Shown one piece after another: positions 37,437 through 49,700 of a DNA stretch of 64,000 nt. Made by a program: the position numbers and the translations under genes. Below the pieces are notes generated by a model. The model did not search any database. It was given only the letters and a program-made list of their open reading frames with translations, and was not told where the DNA came from. Position 1 is the first letter of the stretch, and each line of letters opens with the position of its first letter. The DNA is from Aptenodytes patagonicus (Eukaryota > Chordata > Aves > Sphenisciformes > Spheniscidae): the NCBI RefSeq assembly GCF_965638725.1, contig NC_134958.1, forward strand, positions 18,603,464-18,667,463, written 5' to 3'.

Positions 37437-40397
37437 AGAATCATAGAATCATAGAATCATTAAGGTTGGAAAAGACCTCTAAGATCATCAAGTCCAACCG
37501 TCAACCCAACACCACCATGCCCACTAAACCATGTCCCTAAGCGCCTCATCTACACGTCTTTTAAATACCTCCAGGGATGGGGACTCAACCACTTCCCTGG
37601 GCAGCCTGTTCCAATGTTTAACCACTCTGTCAGTAAAGAAATTTTTCCTTACATCCAATCTAAACCTCCCCTGGCGCAACTTGAGGCCATTTCCTCTCGT
37701 CCTATCGCTTGTTACTTGGGAGAAGAGACCAACACCCACCTCGCTACAACCTCCTTTCAGGGAGTTGTAGAGAGCGATGAGGTCTCCCCTCAGCCTCCTT
37801 TTCTCCAGGCTAAACAACCCCAGTTCCCTCAGCCGCTCCTCATCAGACTTGTTCCCCAGACCCCTCACCAGCCTCGTTGCCCTTCTCTGGACACGCTCCA
37901 GCACCTCGACGTCCTTCTTGTAGTGAGGGGCCCAAAACTGAACACAGTAGTCGAGGTGCGGCCTCACCAGTGCCGAGTACAGGGGGACGATCACTTCCCT
38001 ACTCCTGCTGGCCACACTATTTCTGATACAGGCCAGGACGCCATTGGCCTTCTTGGCCGCCTGGGCACGCTGCCGGCTCACGTTCAGCCGGCTGTCGACC
38101 AGCACCCCCAGGTCCTTTTCTGACAGGCAGCTTTCCAGCCACTCTTCCCCAAGCCTGTAGCGCTGCATGGGGTTGTTGTGGCCGAAGTGCAGGACCCGGC
38201 ACGTGGCCTTGTTGAATCTCATACAGTTGGCCTCGGCCCATCGATCCAGCCTGTCCAGGTCCCTCTGCAGAGCCTTCCTACCCTCGAGCAGATCAACACT
38301 CCCACCCAACTTGGTGTCGTCTGCAAACTGACTGAGGGTGCTCTCAATCCCCTCATCCAGATCATTGATAAAGATATTGAACAAGACCGGCCCCAAAACT
38401 GAGCCCTGGGGAACACCGCTCATGACCGGCCGCCAACTGGATGTAACTCCATTCACCACAACTCTCTGGGCCCGGCCGTCCAGCCAGTTTTTGACCCAGC
38501 ACAGAGTCCACCTGTCTAAGCCGTGAGCTGCCAGCTTCTCTAGGAGAATGCTGTGGGAGACAGTGTCAAAGGCCTTGCTGAAGTCCAGGTAGACCACATC
38601 CACAGCCTTTCCCTCATCCACTAGGCGAGTCACCTGGTCAAGCAGGACCTACCTCTCATGAATCCGTGCTGGCTAGGCTGGATCCCCTGGTTGTCCCGCT
38701 CGTGCCTTGTGAGCGCCCTCAAGATGAACCGCTCCATAATCTTCCCCGGCACCGAGGTCAGGCTGACAGGCCTGTAGTTCCCCGGATCCTCCTTCCGGCC
38801 CTTCTTGTGGATGGGCGTCACATTGGCAAGCCTCCAGTCGTCCGGGACCTCCCCTGTTAACCAGGACTGCTGATAAATGATGGAGAGCGGCTTGGTGAGC
38901 ACCTCCGCCAGCTCCCTCAGCACTCTCGGGTGGATCCCATCCAGCCCCATAGACTTGTGAGCGTCCAGGTGGCGTAGCAGGTCGTTAACTGCTTCCCCTT
39001 GGATTATGGGGGGTTTATCCTGCTCGCCATCCCTGTCTTCCAGCTCAGGGGGCTGAGTACCCTGAGGATAACTGGTCTGACTATTAAAGACTGAGGCAAA
39101 GAAGGCATTAAGTATCTCAGCCTTTTCCTCATCCTCAGTGACAGTATTCCCCTCCGCATCCAATGAAGGATGGAGATTCTCCTTGGCTCTCGTCATTAAT
39201 ATATTTGTAAAAACATTTTTTGTTGTCTCTAACGACAGCGGCCAGATTGCGTTCTAGCTGGGCTTTTGCCTTTCTCATTTCCTCTCTGCAAGACCTAACG
39301 AGATCCCTGTACTCTTCTTGAGTCGCCTGCCCCTTCTTCCACAAGCAGTAAACTCTCCTTTTTTTCCTGAGTCCCAGCAAGAGCTCCCCGTTCAGCCAGG
39401 CCGGCCATCTTCCCCGCCCTTTCTTCTTACGGCATATGGGTACAGCCTGCTCCTGCACCTTTAAGACTTCCTTCTTGAAGAACGTCCAGCCTTCCTGGAC
39501 CCCTTTGCCCTTCAGGACTGTCTCTCAAGGGACTCTCTCAACCATTGTCCTGAACAGGCCAAAGTCTGCCCTCCGGAAGTCCATGGTTGCGGTTTTGCTG
39601 GCCCCCCTCCTTACTTCACCGAGAATCGAGAATTCTATCATTTCATGGTCACTAAGCCCAAGACGGCCTCTGACCACCACATCTCCCACCAGTCCTTCTC
39701 TGTTAGTAAACAGCAGGTCAAGCGAGGCACCTCCCCTGGTAGGCTCCCTTACCAGCTGTGTCAGGAAGTTGTCTTCCACACACTCCAGGAACCTCCTAGA
39801 CTGCTTCCTCTCTGCCGTGTTGTATTTCCAGCAGACGTCCGGGAAGTTGAAGTCCCCCACGAGAACAAGGGCTAGCGGTTGTGAGACTTCTGCCAGCCGC
39901 TTGTAGAACGCCTCATCCGCCTCTTCATCCTGGTTAGGTGGTCTATAACAGACTCCCAGCAGGATATCTGCCTTGTTGGCCTTTCCCCTCATCCTTACCC
40001 ATAAACACTCGACTGTATCATCATCACAATCATTGAGCTCTAGACAATCGAAACACTCCCTAGCATACAGAGCCACCCCACCGCCTCTCCTTCCTCGCCT
40101 GTCCCTTCTGAAGAGTCTATAGCCATCCATTGCAGCACTCCAATCATGAGAGTCACCCCACCATGTTTCTGTGATGGCGACTAAGTCATAGCTATCCCGC
40201 TGCACAATGGCTTCCAGCTCCTCCTGTTTGCCGCCCATGCTGCGTGCATTGGTGTAGATGCACTTGAGCTGGGCTATCGATTTCACCCCCAGCACTGGCA
40301 TGCTAGCCCTAGGCTCATCTCTAGTGAGCCTGGTTTTATCCCCTTCCCCCTTCAAACCTAGTTTAAAGCCCTCTCGATGAGCCCCGCCAAGTCATGA
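37437..40397 (-). mobile_element. CR1 LINE, 3 kb, antisense, 5'-truncated
   Basis: The element reads right to left. Its 3' terminus is at 37437-37460, where the + strand shows three 'aatcatag' repeats, the complement of the CR1 ATTCTATG tail. From 3' to 5' it contains the end of ORF2, the reverse transcriptase, a linker and the AP-like endonuclease, and it stops a little beyond the endonuclease start. A full CR1 is about 4.5 kb, so ORF1 and the 5' UTR are missing, as usual for LINE insertions. The GC-rich body contrasts with its AT-rich surroundings. The 5' boundary (about 40390-40405) is approximate. Confidence 0.95.
37524..40355 (-). pseudogene. Broken CR1 ORF2 (endonuclease + reverse transcriptase)
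   Basis: ORF2 encodes the CR1 retrotransposition protein. The endonuclease part (40355-39525) shows the start 'YTNARS', 'ITETWW', 'VGDFNFPD' and 'LSDHE', all typical of apurinic-type LINE endonucleases. The reverse transcriptase part (39196-37524) shows '[13 protein letters not shown]' and the catalytic 'FADD'. At least three lesions break the frame: a TGA at 39525-39527 where the flanking frame reads on, a frameshift at about 39160-39190, and a frame change at about 38635-38650 that looks like a short deletion before '[10 protein letters not shown]'. The catalytic motifs themselves are unharmed. The protein cannot be made as one chain, so the copy is dead. Confidence 0.93.
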
Positions 40398-43313
40398 GCG
40401 AATCTTACATTATGTAACTTCTCACAGATAGTGTTCTGCAAGATTATTATCTAAATATGATTAAATCATCCTCCTCTTACATTGTAATCTACTGTCATAT
40501 CTCCAGGCTATTGATCTCTTTATGTAAGTGATCAAGTGGCTGCTGTTACCTTGTAGACAGTGCTATAGTAGCCTTACTATAGGACAGTTGTTTTACACTC
40601 ACTTTTAAACAAAGTCACTTTTGTGTTCATTGAGACATGTACCATCATTAAACAAAGTCAAAGCCAGGGAATTGAGTCCACAGTTTAAAGTGAAGTATTT
40701 TGGAAGTTACAGTTACACATAAGAATATCAATATTAACAGTTTTTAATCCCTATTTAGTATGAAAACAAGTTCTCAAGTCTTGGACTTTACCAACAAAAT
40801 ATTATTTTGTGTAGGCTAACATTTCTCTAATGGAAAAAAGCAGCTTTGCAGAAAGCACGCTGTTAATTATGTTTTATTTAATTCCATTTTCATGTGTCTT
40901 TAACAATTAAGTTATTTCATCATGAAAATGGAACAGAAAAAAACAACTTTCTGTATGATGAGATGTTAGCATCTGTATTCTGTTACATAGCTGAAATATC
41001 AACTATTTGTCTAAACCATCACTAAGGACAAATTCATTTTCATGAAGTTTTTTACATGTATATATCTTGTCTGTAATACATACTATTCATATCAGACAAG
41101 TTAGATACCAAGCTTCACAGAAGTTGTAAAGTTTGCAATCATAACCACAGCTCATCTGCTGTGGTTACGCAGCAGATACGCTTAGCAGAGAATAAAGCAA
41201 ATATTTACCTGTGTTCATCATGTGGATTACCACTTGCTCTTAAGAGAACGCATAAAGAATAATACCAAAGCAGAGGAAAAACTGGTGTGCCAAATAACAA
41301 AAAAGTCATTCAGAGAGGGTTGGTCAGTACATATAGTGTGATCAACTTGGTGATCAACTGGTAACTATTATAGAGGTTTTTCAGATTTTCAGCTAAGTGT
41401 TTAGCTGGACATTTACATTTCATACTTTCCAAAGGAGACAGTTTTAAAAATTCACCCTGAAAGTGGGCAAGGAAGATATTTCAGTCAGTAGAGGCATAAG
41501 TACTTCAGACTACTTGGGTTTGCTGAGCTTTTTTTAACTTGAGATAAGAGCCTGTATATGAAGAGCTATGTACCACAGAATAGATGATGTGTGGTCCTAT
41601 GGCCACGCTGCTAACCATAGAAATCTTCAAAAGTTTCAAGTTTCTTGCACTGAACAAGTTCAAGATGTTAATGCTAAGTGACAAACTTCTTCCAAAGAAG
41701 TTTCATATTGATGAACCTGTGACTAAATTTACAGAATATTGACAAATTAATCCAAAATAATTTCTTTCCTTACTCAGTATTGGGCTTTCCTTGAAAAAAC
41801 ATTTACTGTCAGATAAAGTTATCAACAAAGATAACTTTTCCGAAAATAATTTTCCATGTGGCTGATATTTGTCAATGTGTATGACAGCATTTTCAAGCAG
41901 TGTATTACTCCTACAATCTATTCTCTGCATGTGACTTCATCCATTGGCCAGCATAAAATGAAATACAGCAGCAATTTGCTGTCATTTCACACACTGTTTT
42001 GGGGTGGGGGTAGGGTTTAGCTTTTGGCACTGTTCAGAGACAGAATACACTGTTGGCTTTAAAAGTATAGCTGAGAACACTGAAAACACATTTTTGAAGT
42101 CTCAGGTTAGACTTAGCAATTGTTGACTCTTAACAAAGAATTACGGATGGTATAAATGTGATTAAAGAGTTACAGTTTCTTTTCAACTTCCTGAAAAACA
42201 CCTTTGGAAAAAACACCACTGCATTTCTGAATCACATCACCATAATTTTTGAAAAATTACTCAAAAAATGCACATAACTGGAAATAACCATAGCCCATTT
42301 AAGAGCTCTCATGTGGAGTCGTCATGTTTTCAGCATTTCCTGTGGGATTAAGAATTTGAGGATTTCTTGCACCACAGCGTTACACGGCACAACTCATACA
42401 GAGCAGCTAGAACCTTAAAGTAGAAATGATTGTTTACAATGCTATACAAGATGTAAAATATGTTCCTGTTTTCCAAGTCCACAAGCAATGGCTGTATGAA
42501 AGAGGATATCTGCGTACTGAAATCAGAGTAGAGGATCAATATAAAGACATTGCTTTAGAAAAAGAAACCCCCCAGACTACAAGAACTTGCCATTCCTCCA
42601 TACAGTACTGCAAGGATACAGTCTAGCAGAGGTGACCTGGAGGAGAAGAGCTGCTTGGAAGTGCAGAAGATATACCGAGAGGATTATTATTGTCCTGTTC
42701 CAAGGGTTTCTTGGAAAGTACCTTTCCTCAGATGCTTTGAAATTGTTCAGGTGAATGAGCTCTCTAGTGCAAGCTGAACATAGCTTAGAAACAAATTTTG
42801 GGAGCAAAGTACACATATAAATGGGATGAATGTCTTCCTTGCACTGAGAAAGCAGCTGGCCCATCTAGCATCTTGTTTACATTCCCCAAGCCTTTTTTCC
42901 CCATGTTTCTCCCAAGCACATTCACTTTGGTACTTAGCACAGGCAAACTGACAGCTGTGCATATGGGAAATACTGTATGTATCACATCATTGCCTTTCAT
43001 AACGCCCATTAGAATTTCTGAACCACCGATGTCTAAGACAATTATTTACTGAATTGCATAAAGCTAGTAATTCAACAAATAATCTCAGTTTTGAAATTGG
43101 GGAAGTAACTGCTGCTGTTTTCTAGAATTCATGCAGAACTGCACTTACATCAACTGTCCTCAGCCCAGCCGCAGGTCCTGTGAGTTTGGTTCCTTGATAG
43201 ATCTGGAGGAAGAAAAAAAAAATTAAAAGAAATACACCTTTGTTTGTATCTTAGAAAACCCATCTTAGAAATTTTGACTCATCATTGAAACTGTTGAAGC
43301 TGGCCCTTTTTTA
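40398..43313. other. AT-rich noncoding DNA upstream of GCNT3, with an exon-like segment
   Basis: No confident gene. A 54-base segment on the - strand (43149-43202) is framed by a strong acceptor with a T/C-rich tract and a GTAAGTGC donor, and is fully open (18 codons), but I cannot assign it. A + strand open frame around 42570-42780 is of similar uncertain value. Confidence 0.4.
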
Positions 43314-43340
43314 CAAACATGGTACCAAATACCATGTTTG
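43314..43340. repeat. Perfect 11-bp inverted repeat, 5-base loop
   Basis: CAAACATGGTA and TACCATGTTTG are exact reverse complements around CCAAA. It lies about 950 bases upstream of the GCNT3 start codon. It may be a chance hairpin or a binding site for a dimeric factor. Confidence 0.7.
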
Positions 43341-44089
43341 GTTCAAACCACAAAGTGGCTCAGGATGACTGCAAAACCTAGGGGACATTATTTTGTTCAT
43401 CACAGCACAATGCATATTTTAATCACTTGCAGTTATCCCTCTTTTTCTATTAAGTGATACTTAGCCAGGATGTGCACGTAGGTGCATACAGGAGGTCCTG
43501 ACGCTCTCCACCAGCGTTCTCTCACTCCTTCCTTTAAGCGGACACTTTGTGGCAAATTATTTATAAACCATGGCCTCTGTCTTCACCCTCTGCTTCCACT
43601 ATAGAAGCAGAGATTCCACTTTGCCCAGTTACCCAACATCTTTTTCAATAATCCTTCACTAAAGCTCAAAATGCTCCAGGCCAGCAGAAAGCTTGCTGCA
43701 GCTGGGCTTCTAGACTACAGCGCTATTGCTGTCACTCCCTTGACCTGTAAGCTGGAATGATCTGAACACTGGAAAAGCAGGTTAGATCTCAAAGTCATCT
43801 AGTAAAATCTTTTTTAAAAGTGTGTTGCATGGGGTTGCATTCTAGAGGAATTTTCCTCGTGTTACACACTGGACAGGGCTAAGATAAAATATCTTCCTTT
43901 AAACAGACATACAAGATATACAACTACCTCCAGCGCTCATAAAACCAAATGCAGTCACGCCACGGGGAGGGAGGAGACTTCCTTTTATTCACCTATTATT
44001 CACCGGCGCTTATACCGAGATCGCCCTGCCACGATTTCACCACTGCCCAGGAAGCAGGCACCCAGGCTGCCAGGTTACTCTTTGCGCAG

Positions 44090-46060
44090 CACCGGCTCCA
44101 GCGCCCTCAGTAAAGCCCACCCCAGAGGCAAGACCCGACCCGTCGAGGCAAGGCGGCCGCGGACGGGGGGTCGGGCAGCGCCTCGCCCCCGAGCGGCGGG
44201 GAGGGCGACCCGCACGTGGCGGAGCGGCGCGCGAGGGAGCCGACCGTGCCCGCCGCCGCCGGGACATGCAGCCGCGCCGCAAGAACCCCCTGCAGGCGCG
44301 GCGGCGCTGCGCGGCGCTGCTCGGCTCCCTGCTGCTGGCCGCCGCCGTGGCGCTGCGCAGCGCCACGCGGCCCTGCCCCGACGCCCACGCGGACGCCGCC
44401 GCCCACCCCCGCTGCCGCGAGCGCCTCTACCAGGCGCTGGAGCTCTCCCCCGGCCGCAGGATCAACTGCTCGGGGGTCGTCCGCGGGGATGAGAAAGCCA
44501 TCCAGGAGGCCCAGCTCAGCAACCTGGAGGTTGCGAACAAAAAGGTTGCCCTGACGCCCGGCGAGTACCTGAACATGACGAAGGACTGCAGCAGCTTCAA
44601 GGAGACCCGGCGGTTCATTGAGTTCCCACTGAGCCAGGAGGAGGCAGAGTTCCCCATCGCCTACTCCATGGTCATCCATGACAAAATCGAGATGTTCGAG
44701 CGGCTCCTGCGGTCCCTCTACGCCCCCCAGAACGTCTACTGCGTCCACACTGACAGCAAGTCCCCGGCCGCCTTCCAGGAGGCTGTGCGGGCCATCGTAG
44801 CCTGCTTCCCCAATGTCTTTGTGGCTAGCCGCCTGGAAAAGGTGGTCTATGCCTCCTGGTCCCGGCTGCAGGCCGACCTCAACTGCATGCAGGACCTGTT
44901 GCAGAGCCCCATACCATGGCACTACATGCTCAACACCTGCGGCACTGATTTCCCCATCAAGACCAATACCCAGATTGTCCATGCCCTGAAGATGCTGCAG
45001 GGGCGGAACAGCATGGAGTCAGAGAAGCCCTCGGCCTTGAAGCAGGCGCGCTGGCAGTACCACCACGAAGTGGGGGACTTCATCTCCCGGACAGCCACAG
45101 AGAAACTGCCGCCACCCCACAACTCTCCCATGTTCACAGGCAACGCGTACATCGTGATCACGCGGGCCTTCGTGCAGCACGTCTTTGAGAACCCCACGGC
45201 GCAGCAGTTCCTCGAGTGGGCCAAAGACACCTACAGCCCTGACGAGTACGTCTGGGCCACCCTCAACCGCATGCCCGGTGTGCCGGGCGCCATGCCCCAG
45301 AATGACAAGTTCCAGCTCTCGGACATGAACGCCCTGCCCCGCCTGGTCAAGTGGCAGTACCTGGAGGGCGACACCAGCAAGGGCGCGCCCTACCCGCCCT
45401 GCACCGGCCAGCACCAGCGCAGCGTCTGCATCTACGGGGTGGGCGATTTGCCCTGGATGCTCCAGCAGCACCACCTCTTGGCCAACAAGTTCGACCCCCT
45501 GGTGGACGATGCCGCCATCCAGTGTCTCGAGGAGCACCTGCGCCACAGGGCCCTCTACGGCAGGGGACTCTGAGGGGAAGCCGGGGAGACCCTCGCCAGC
45601 ACTTGCCTCCTTCCGTGGGCAAGTCCAGCCGGCGGCGCCGCAGGGACAGCGGGAGGAGCTGGAGGCCCGTGTCGCGAGCCCAGACGGGCGCCGGCGCATT
45701 ACCCACGCTGGCGGAGGGATCTTACCGCGGGGCGGCCGAGCGCGGGCGCCTCGGCGGCCCCCTGAGGAGAAGCGGCGGCGCGCGGGAGGGCAGTGCCGCG
45801 CGCGCAGAGCCGCCCGGCGCGCGAGGTAACTAACGGTCGGAACGGCTGCGCGGCCCGCTGGGGCGGAGGGCGCCCCGAGCAGGGGTACGGACGCGGCGCC
45901 TCGGGGGCCGCCTCGGTGGCCTTCCCGGTGTTGAAGGGCGGGAGGGCTCAGCCCCCCCCCCGCCCTGCCTCCTCCCCTCCACTGCGCCCCGACCCGCGGG
46001 CTTCTCCTCAGGGACACCGTGTGGGGCGCGGTCTGCCGCCCGGCACCCCAGGCAGCTTTC
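44090..46060. promoter_or_regulatory. CpG island over GCNT3
   Basis: The GC content rises sharply at about 44090 and falls at about 46060, with many CpG dinucleotides throughout. It spans the presumed 5' UTR, the whole coding exon and the first half of the 3' UTR of GCNT3. No clear TATA box is seen. A sequence like a splice acceptor (tttgcgcag, ending 44089) would allow the coding exon to start at 44090 after an upstream noncoding exon, as in mammalian GCNT3, but a promoter inside the island is equally possible. Confidence 0.7.
44266..45573 (+). CDS. GCNT3: Beta-1,6-N-acetylglucosaminyltransferase 3 (core 2/core 4 mucin type)
   Basis: This 435-residue enzyme (human GCNT3 has 438) adds beta-1,6-GlcNAc to core 1 and core 3 O-glycans to make core 2 and core 4, and has I-branching activity, in the Golgi of mucin-secreting epithelia. 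The whole CDS is in one exon, as usual for GCNT genes. The sequence shows a type II membrane layout: a basic N-terminus, a hydrophobic anchor at about residues 15-31, a stem, then the GT14 catalytic domain. Typical blocks are '[11 protein letters not shown]' (128-138), 'YAPQNVYC' (152-159), '[14 protein letters not shown]' (195-208), '[10 protein letters not shown]' (223-232), 'MFTGNAY' (289-295), 'DTYSPDE' (321-327), 'KGAPYPPC' (372-379) and 'HHLLANKFD' (402-410). E327 corresponds to the catalytic glutamate of GCNT1. N-glycosylation sites are N67 and N103. The start codon has a purine at -3. The paralogue GCNT1 is a weaker alternative; the GTF2A2 neighbour favours GCNT3. Confidence 0.96.
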   Translation: MQPRRKNPLQARRRCAALLGSLLLAAAVALRSATRPCPDAHADAAAHPRCRERLYQALELSPGRRINCSGVVRGDEKAIQEAQLSNLEVANKKVALTPGEYLNMTKDCSSFKETRRFIEFPLSQEEAEFPIAYSMVIHDKIEMFERLLRSLYAPQNVYCVHTDSKSPAAFQEAVRAIVACFPNVFVASRLEKVVYASWSRLQADLNCMQDLLQSPIPWHYMLNTCGTDFPIKTNTQIVHALKMLQGRNSMESEKPSALKQARWQYHHEVGDFISRTATEKLPPPHNSPMFTGNAYIVITRAFVQHVFENPTAQQFLEWAKDTYSPDEYVWATLNRMPGVPGAMPQNDKFQLSDMNALPRLVKWQYLEGDTSKGAPYPPCTGQHQRSVCIYGVGDLPWMLQQHHLLANKFDPLVDDAAIQCLEEHLRHRALYGRGL

Positions 46061-46395
46061 TAACAGACCGTCTTAAAGAAACGGGGGTAGTGTATTTTTC
46101 CATTATCCTTCTACAGTCTGTTCGCAAAAGTGACCCCAGGGCTTCTTCTTGTAGCCAGGCAGGGCCAGGTTATAGTCCACGGTGACTCCCCATCCTGGTA
46201 CAAGCAGAGCTGAAACTATAATTAATTTGCTTTTCTACAAAGAACCTGGCAGGCCACCTGCTCCTCGCACCTGCTGCACAGCTAAGCTTAGCATCTGGCT
46301 GCTGCTTTTGCATCACTTTAAAGTTTAATTTCTGTCAATAGCCACGAGCCAGGAAAAAAAAAAATCCTTCAATAAAGCAAATATACTAAAATAGA
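45574..46395 (+). other. GCNT3: GCNT3 3' UTR with poly(A) signal
   Basis: The first AATAAA after the stop codon is at 46371-46376, so the transcript probably ends at about 46390-46400. The first 490 bases are GC-rich like the coding exon and the rest is AT-rich. Open frames in the GC-rich part are composition artefacts. Confidence 0.7.
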
Positions 46396-46725
46396 TGGCT
46401 CTTTGGTATTCTGTATCCTGTAGTCCTCTGAGGAGAACCGGTTGTGCTCCTAGGCGGAGCCATTAAACCAATTAACCCCTCTGCACCCTACTTCTCCATT
46501 TGTAGCACAGGGAGAGGGATGCTTATGTAGTTAATGGTGTGCAAACCTACGTTTTTCTAACATCTTCCTCTCTTTCCCTCCCCCCGGAAAAGAGATTTTT
46601 GTGAGGAGTGCTCTTGGTAATATAATTGCCATATCCAATAGTGTATCTGGCCTTTTAGATGAACAAAACAATCATCCAACGGGTTGTTTTCTTAAGTTTC
46701 TAGAAGCTGAAAGAAAGATTTGTGA

Positions 46726-46786
46726 ACTTCTGTATTTTACCCACATGTATTTTACCCACTTCTGTATTTTACCCACATGTATTTTT
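46726..46786. repeat. 32-bp tandem duplication with nested 16-bp repeats
   Basis: A 32-base unit beginning ACTTCTGTATTTTACCCACA occurs at 46726-46757 and again, nearly complete, at 46758-46786. Each unit contains two copies of TGTATTTTACCC. Confidence 0.9.
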
Positions 46787-49700
46787 CCCTCCTTCTCACA
46801 TTAAAGCCAGCCACTTTCCATGGATCCAACAGCTTTTCACTACCTATAATGCTGAGGGATTAATTCAGTTGTCTTTGTACTACCAAAAAAATCTTAAAGT
46901 AATTTTTTTTGTCAGTAAACACTCTCACCTTTATAAATTCGAGGTGTCCAGTATAATTTGTATAATTAGCATTATACAAAGAACATCTGAAGCAATTCCA
47001 TAGCACCAGGCTACGTTTAGATGAAGTTAAGTTATGACTACAATCACACAGATCTTTAAAACACTGATTTAAATAGGATGAGAAGATGAAATAACTGAAT
47101 TGAAAAGGTGTGTCATTGCAATTTGTTAAACATTTTAAAGTGAACTTGGTTGTAAAATGCTGATTTTTAAAATGCCATGCTGATTTCACAGCAAACATTA
47201 TAGGCAAAAGCCCCAACTACTGGCAAGAAAAGCTCTTAAACAGAAATATCCAACGTATCATTGGGCATTTGTTTATTCAAAAAGAGCAAATAAAGTAATA
47301 GGATTGCTGGTTGCAGTGGGAAACTCTTTCCAACTTAGGTAAACAGACATTTGCAACAACAGAGATTAAAGCTTTATGCTAACCTGATAGTAACATATAA
47401 AATTTAAAAATTGTTTCAGCAGCAAATTCAACATCAAATAGCAAATATCTCCATGTCCAGTACATTCTTTTAGAACAAACAAAACTTCTCTGCTGACTCA
47501 GGGTAAGAACTCAAGTCTCTCAACATAGAAGACTGCATCTAACCACTGCTGCCTAATCTGATTTCGCTTGTTGGAGCTCTTTCATTTACTTTGAATTAAT
47601 ACATATTAGCCCAAAATGGTAAACTACTGCCAGTGGTTCACTGGGGGACTGGGATACATTCAAGTTTCTGGACTAAATCAGGCAGAGCGGGGTCAGTGTG
47701 TTTCTGACTATGGAAAGGTGGTGTCTTTTTCCCTCAGAAAATGGAGAAAAAAGGTGCATATTCATGGAGAGAAAAAAAAAGCCCATACTTCTCTATTCTA
47801 AGGAATCGCATCAAAACTAAACCCATCCATGAAATGGATGTCCATAAGAAGATCCAAATAATTTATTTCTCAAAGAACCTTCTGAGCACCTACAAAAAGT
47901 GAAAAGGTCTTTGTGGGGTGGAAGGAACCCCAGCCAGAAATAGTGAAAGATTGTTGAAAGAGGGACCTCTCTATTATTTTGCAAATGTACCCGTAAAGAA
48001 AGATATATACTTACAGGTTACTTACAGATTTCTTAAAAGTAATTTTTACCTCCTTCACTGTGTAAATATGTTTAACTTCTTCAGCTGTTTCTTCTCTCAG
48101 AAATAGGAAGTATTGCTTGTACACAGTGTTTAAATAACAGTGTTTCAACTACTATTGACAGATACTGCCCTGACAAAAAATGCTACAGATGGAGAGGCAG
48201 AGACAAGTCCCGTTCCTTCCCCCCCCCCCCGATCTAAAAAGCGCCACTTCAAATCTGTTCCATGGTAAGTCTTTTAGCAAAGTCAAAATAATTTTTCTTT
48301 TAATGTTACTTGTTGCAATCTATGCTTTTCCTGGTTAGACCTGGAAACAGAGAATCTAAGCATTTATCCACGTTTGAAAGAGCTTGCCCATAGAATATGA
48401 AGGCCTTAAGCGAAAACAGCATACCAAAAAACCAGCTTGGCGACACGCTAAGAAAGACAGCAGTTACCTAACAACATAGCCTACACAGCCTTCTCCATTC
48501 AAAGAGATCACTGATTTGTATAAAAACAGATGTTCTGACTCTAATATAGAACTTTGTATTCCAGAGATCTCAAAGTAGCTTAGAAATAAGATAGCATCTT
48601 AGAAAACTGGCAAGAGGGCACAAAGAAAGGATGTAACTTGCCAAGGTTAGTTGCAGAACTGAAAAAAAACAAACTTCAAATAGAGTAGGACAAGCTCTAG
48701 CCCAAAGTAGCATTGGCATATCAGAATATAGGATCACCTCCAAGAGATAGGTTAAACCCCATATGAACTTCATCAGTAAAATCTTGGGCTATGCAAATTG
48801 GAAATACAGTCATATCAGAAATATCAGTGTTAACTTTGTCTAGGGAGAGGATGAAAATCTACTTCTGACGCTTCTGTCTACAATCAATTGTTAACAACTT
48901 GAACTTTAAATAAACCACCAGTTGTTTAAGGAGGAAGTATGTTGCAAATTGCCATGTACCTTTCAAGATACGCACAGGAGGAAGGTGAAACTATAATTCT
49001 GAAATCTAATAACAGATTTCTTTTTTTTTTTAAACTCACCTGGCTTTAATTTAGATTTTATTTCCAAGTGGTTTTCACTTCATTTTTACAAGAACAACGT
49101 AATGTGAGCTGAAACTGGCATAATACGTATTTACCCAGCAGGTCTATGAACAGCTCTTCTTAACTCTAGTTAGGAGGGTCTATTTCCTTCTTGTTTGCAT
49201 TTCTTTCATATTCTATATGATCATCTCTGAAGTGTCCTATAATAAAGAAATGGGTCAACTGAAATAAATTCAGAGGAAACCAGGTAGTAAATTCTGAACA
49301 AACTAGAGGCAAACATGACCCATAGGAACAAAATATCGGTAAAGTATTTGCAGTCATGAGTAAAACTGATTCAGGGAACAGTGTTAGGGTGTCCTTTTTC
49401 TTCCAACTGCAACAGCAGTGACCATGAAACATTAACTAGACTCTCAGTGAACTACTTTCTGCTTCCTTGGAGGGTGCAACCTCTTTTAGCACAAGGTAAA
49501 AACCAAAATACTATTATATCTGTGACTTACTACCTACTAAGCCATAAAGGCTAATTTATACAGTAAATTTATCTTTGAGCAAAGCTATTTTCCTAACAAA
49601 GATCACCCTTTAAGTTACAGTGAAAGAAAAGTCCACATCTCTCAGTACAGTCTTATTAAAGTTAAAATGCTTTTTGCCATGCTCCTACTTTTCTTTTTTG

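Noticed and set aside
37614-38123. Plus-strand frames across the CR1 element
   Set aside because: They are antisense shadows of the reverse transcriptase frame.
42570-42780. Plus-strand frame rich in Glu/Lys ending near CAG/GTGAAT upstream of GCNT3
   Set aside because: It has a stop shortly after the donor-like site, weak acceptor choices and no recognised family. It was considered and not matched to FAM81A.
44107-44982. 291-codon minus-strand frame opposite the GCNT3 start
   Set aside because: It is a shadow of the true coding exon. The + strand frame matches a known family end to end.
45019-46017. 332-codon minus-strand frame opposite GCNT3
   Set aside because: It is the antisense shadow of the GC-rich GCNT3 exon and its GC-rich 3' flank, with no independent motif.
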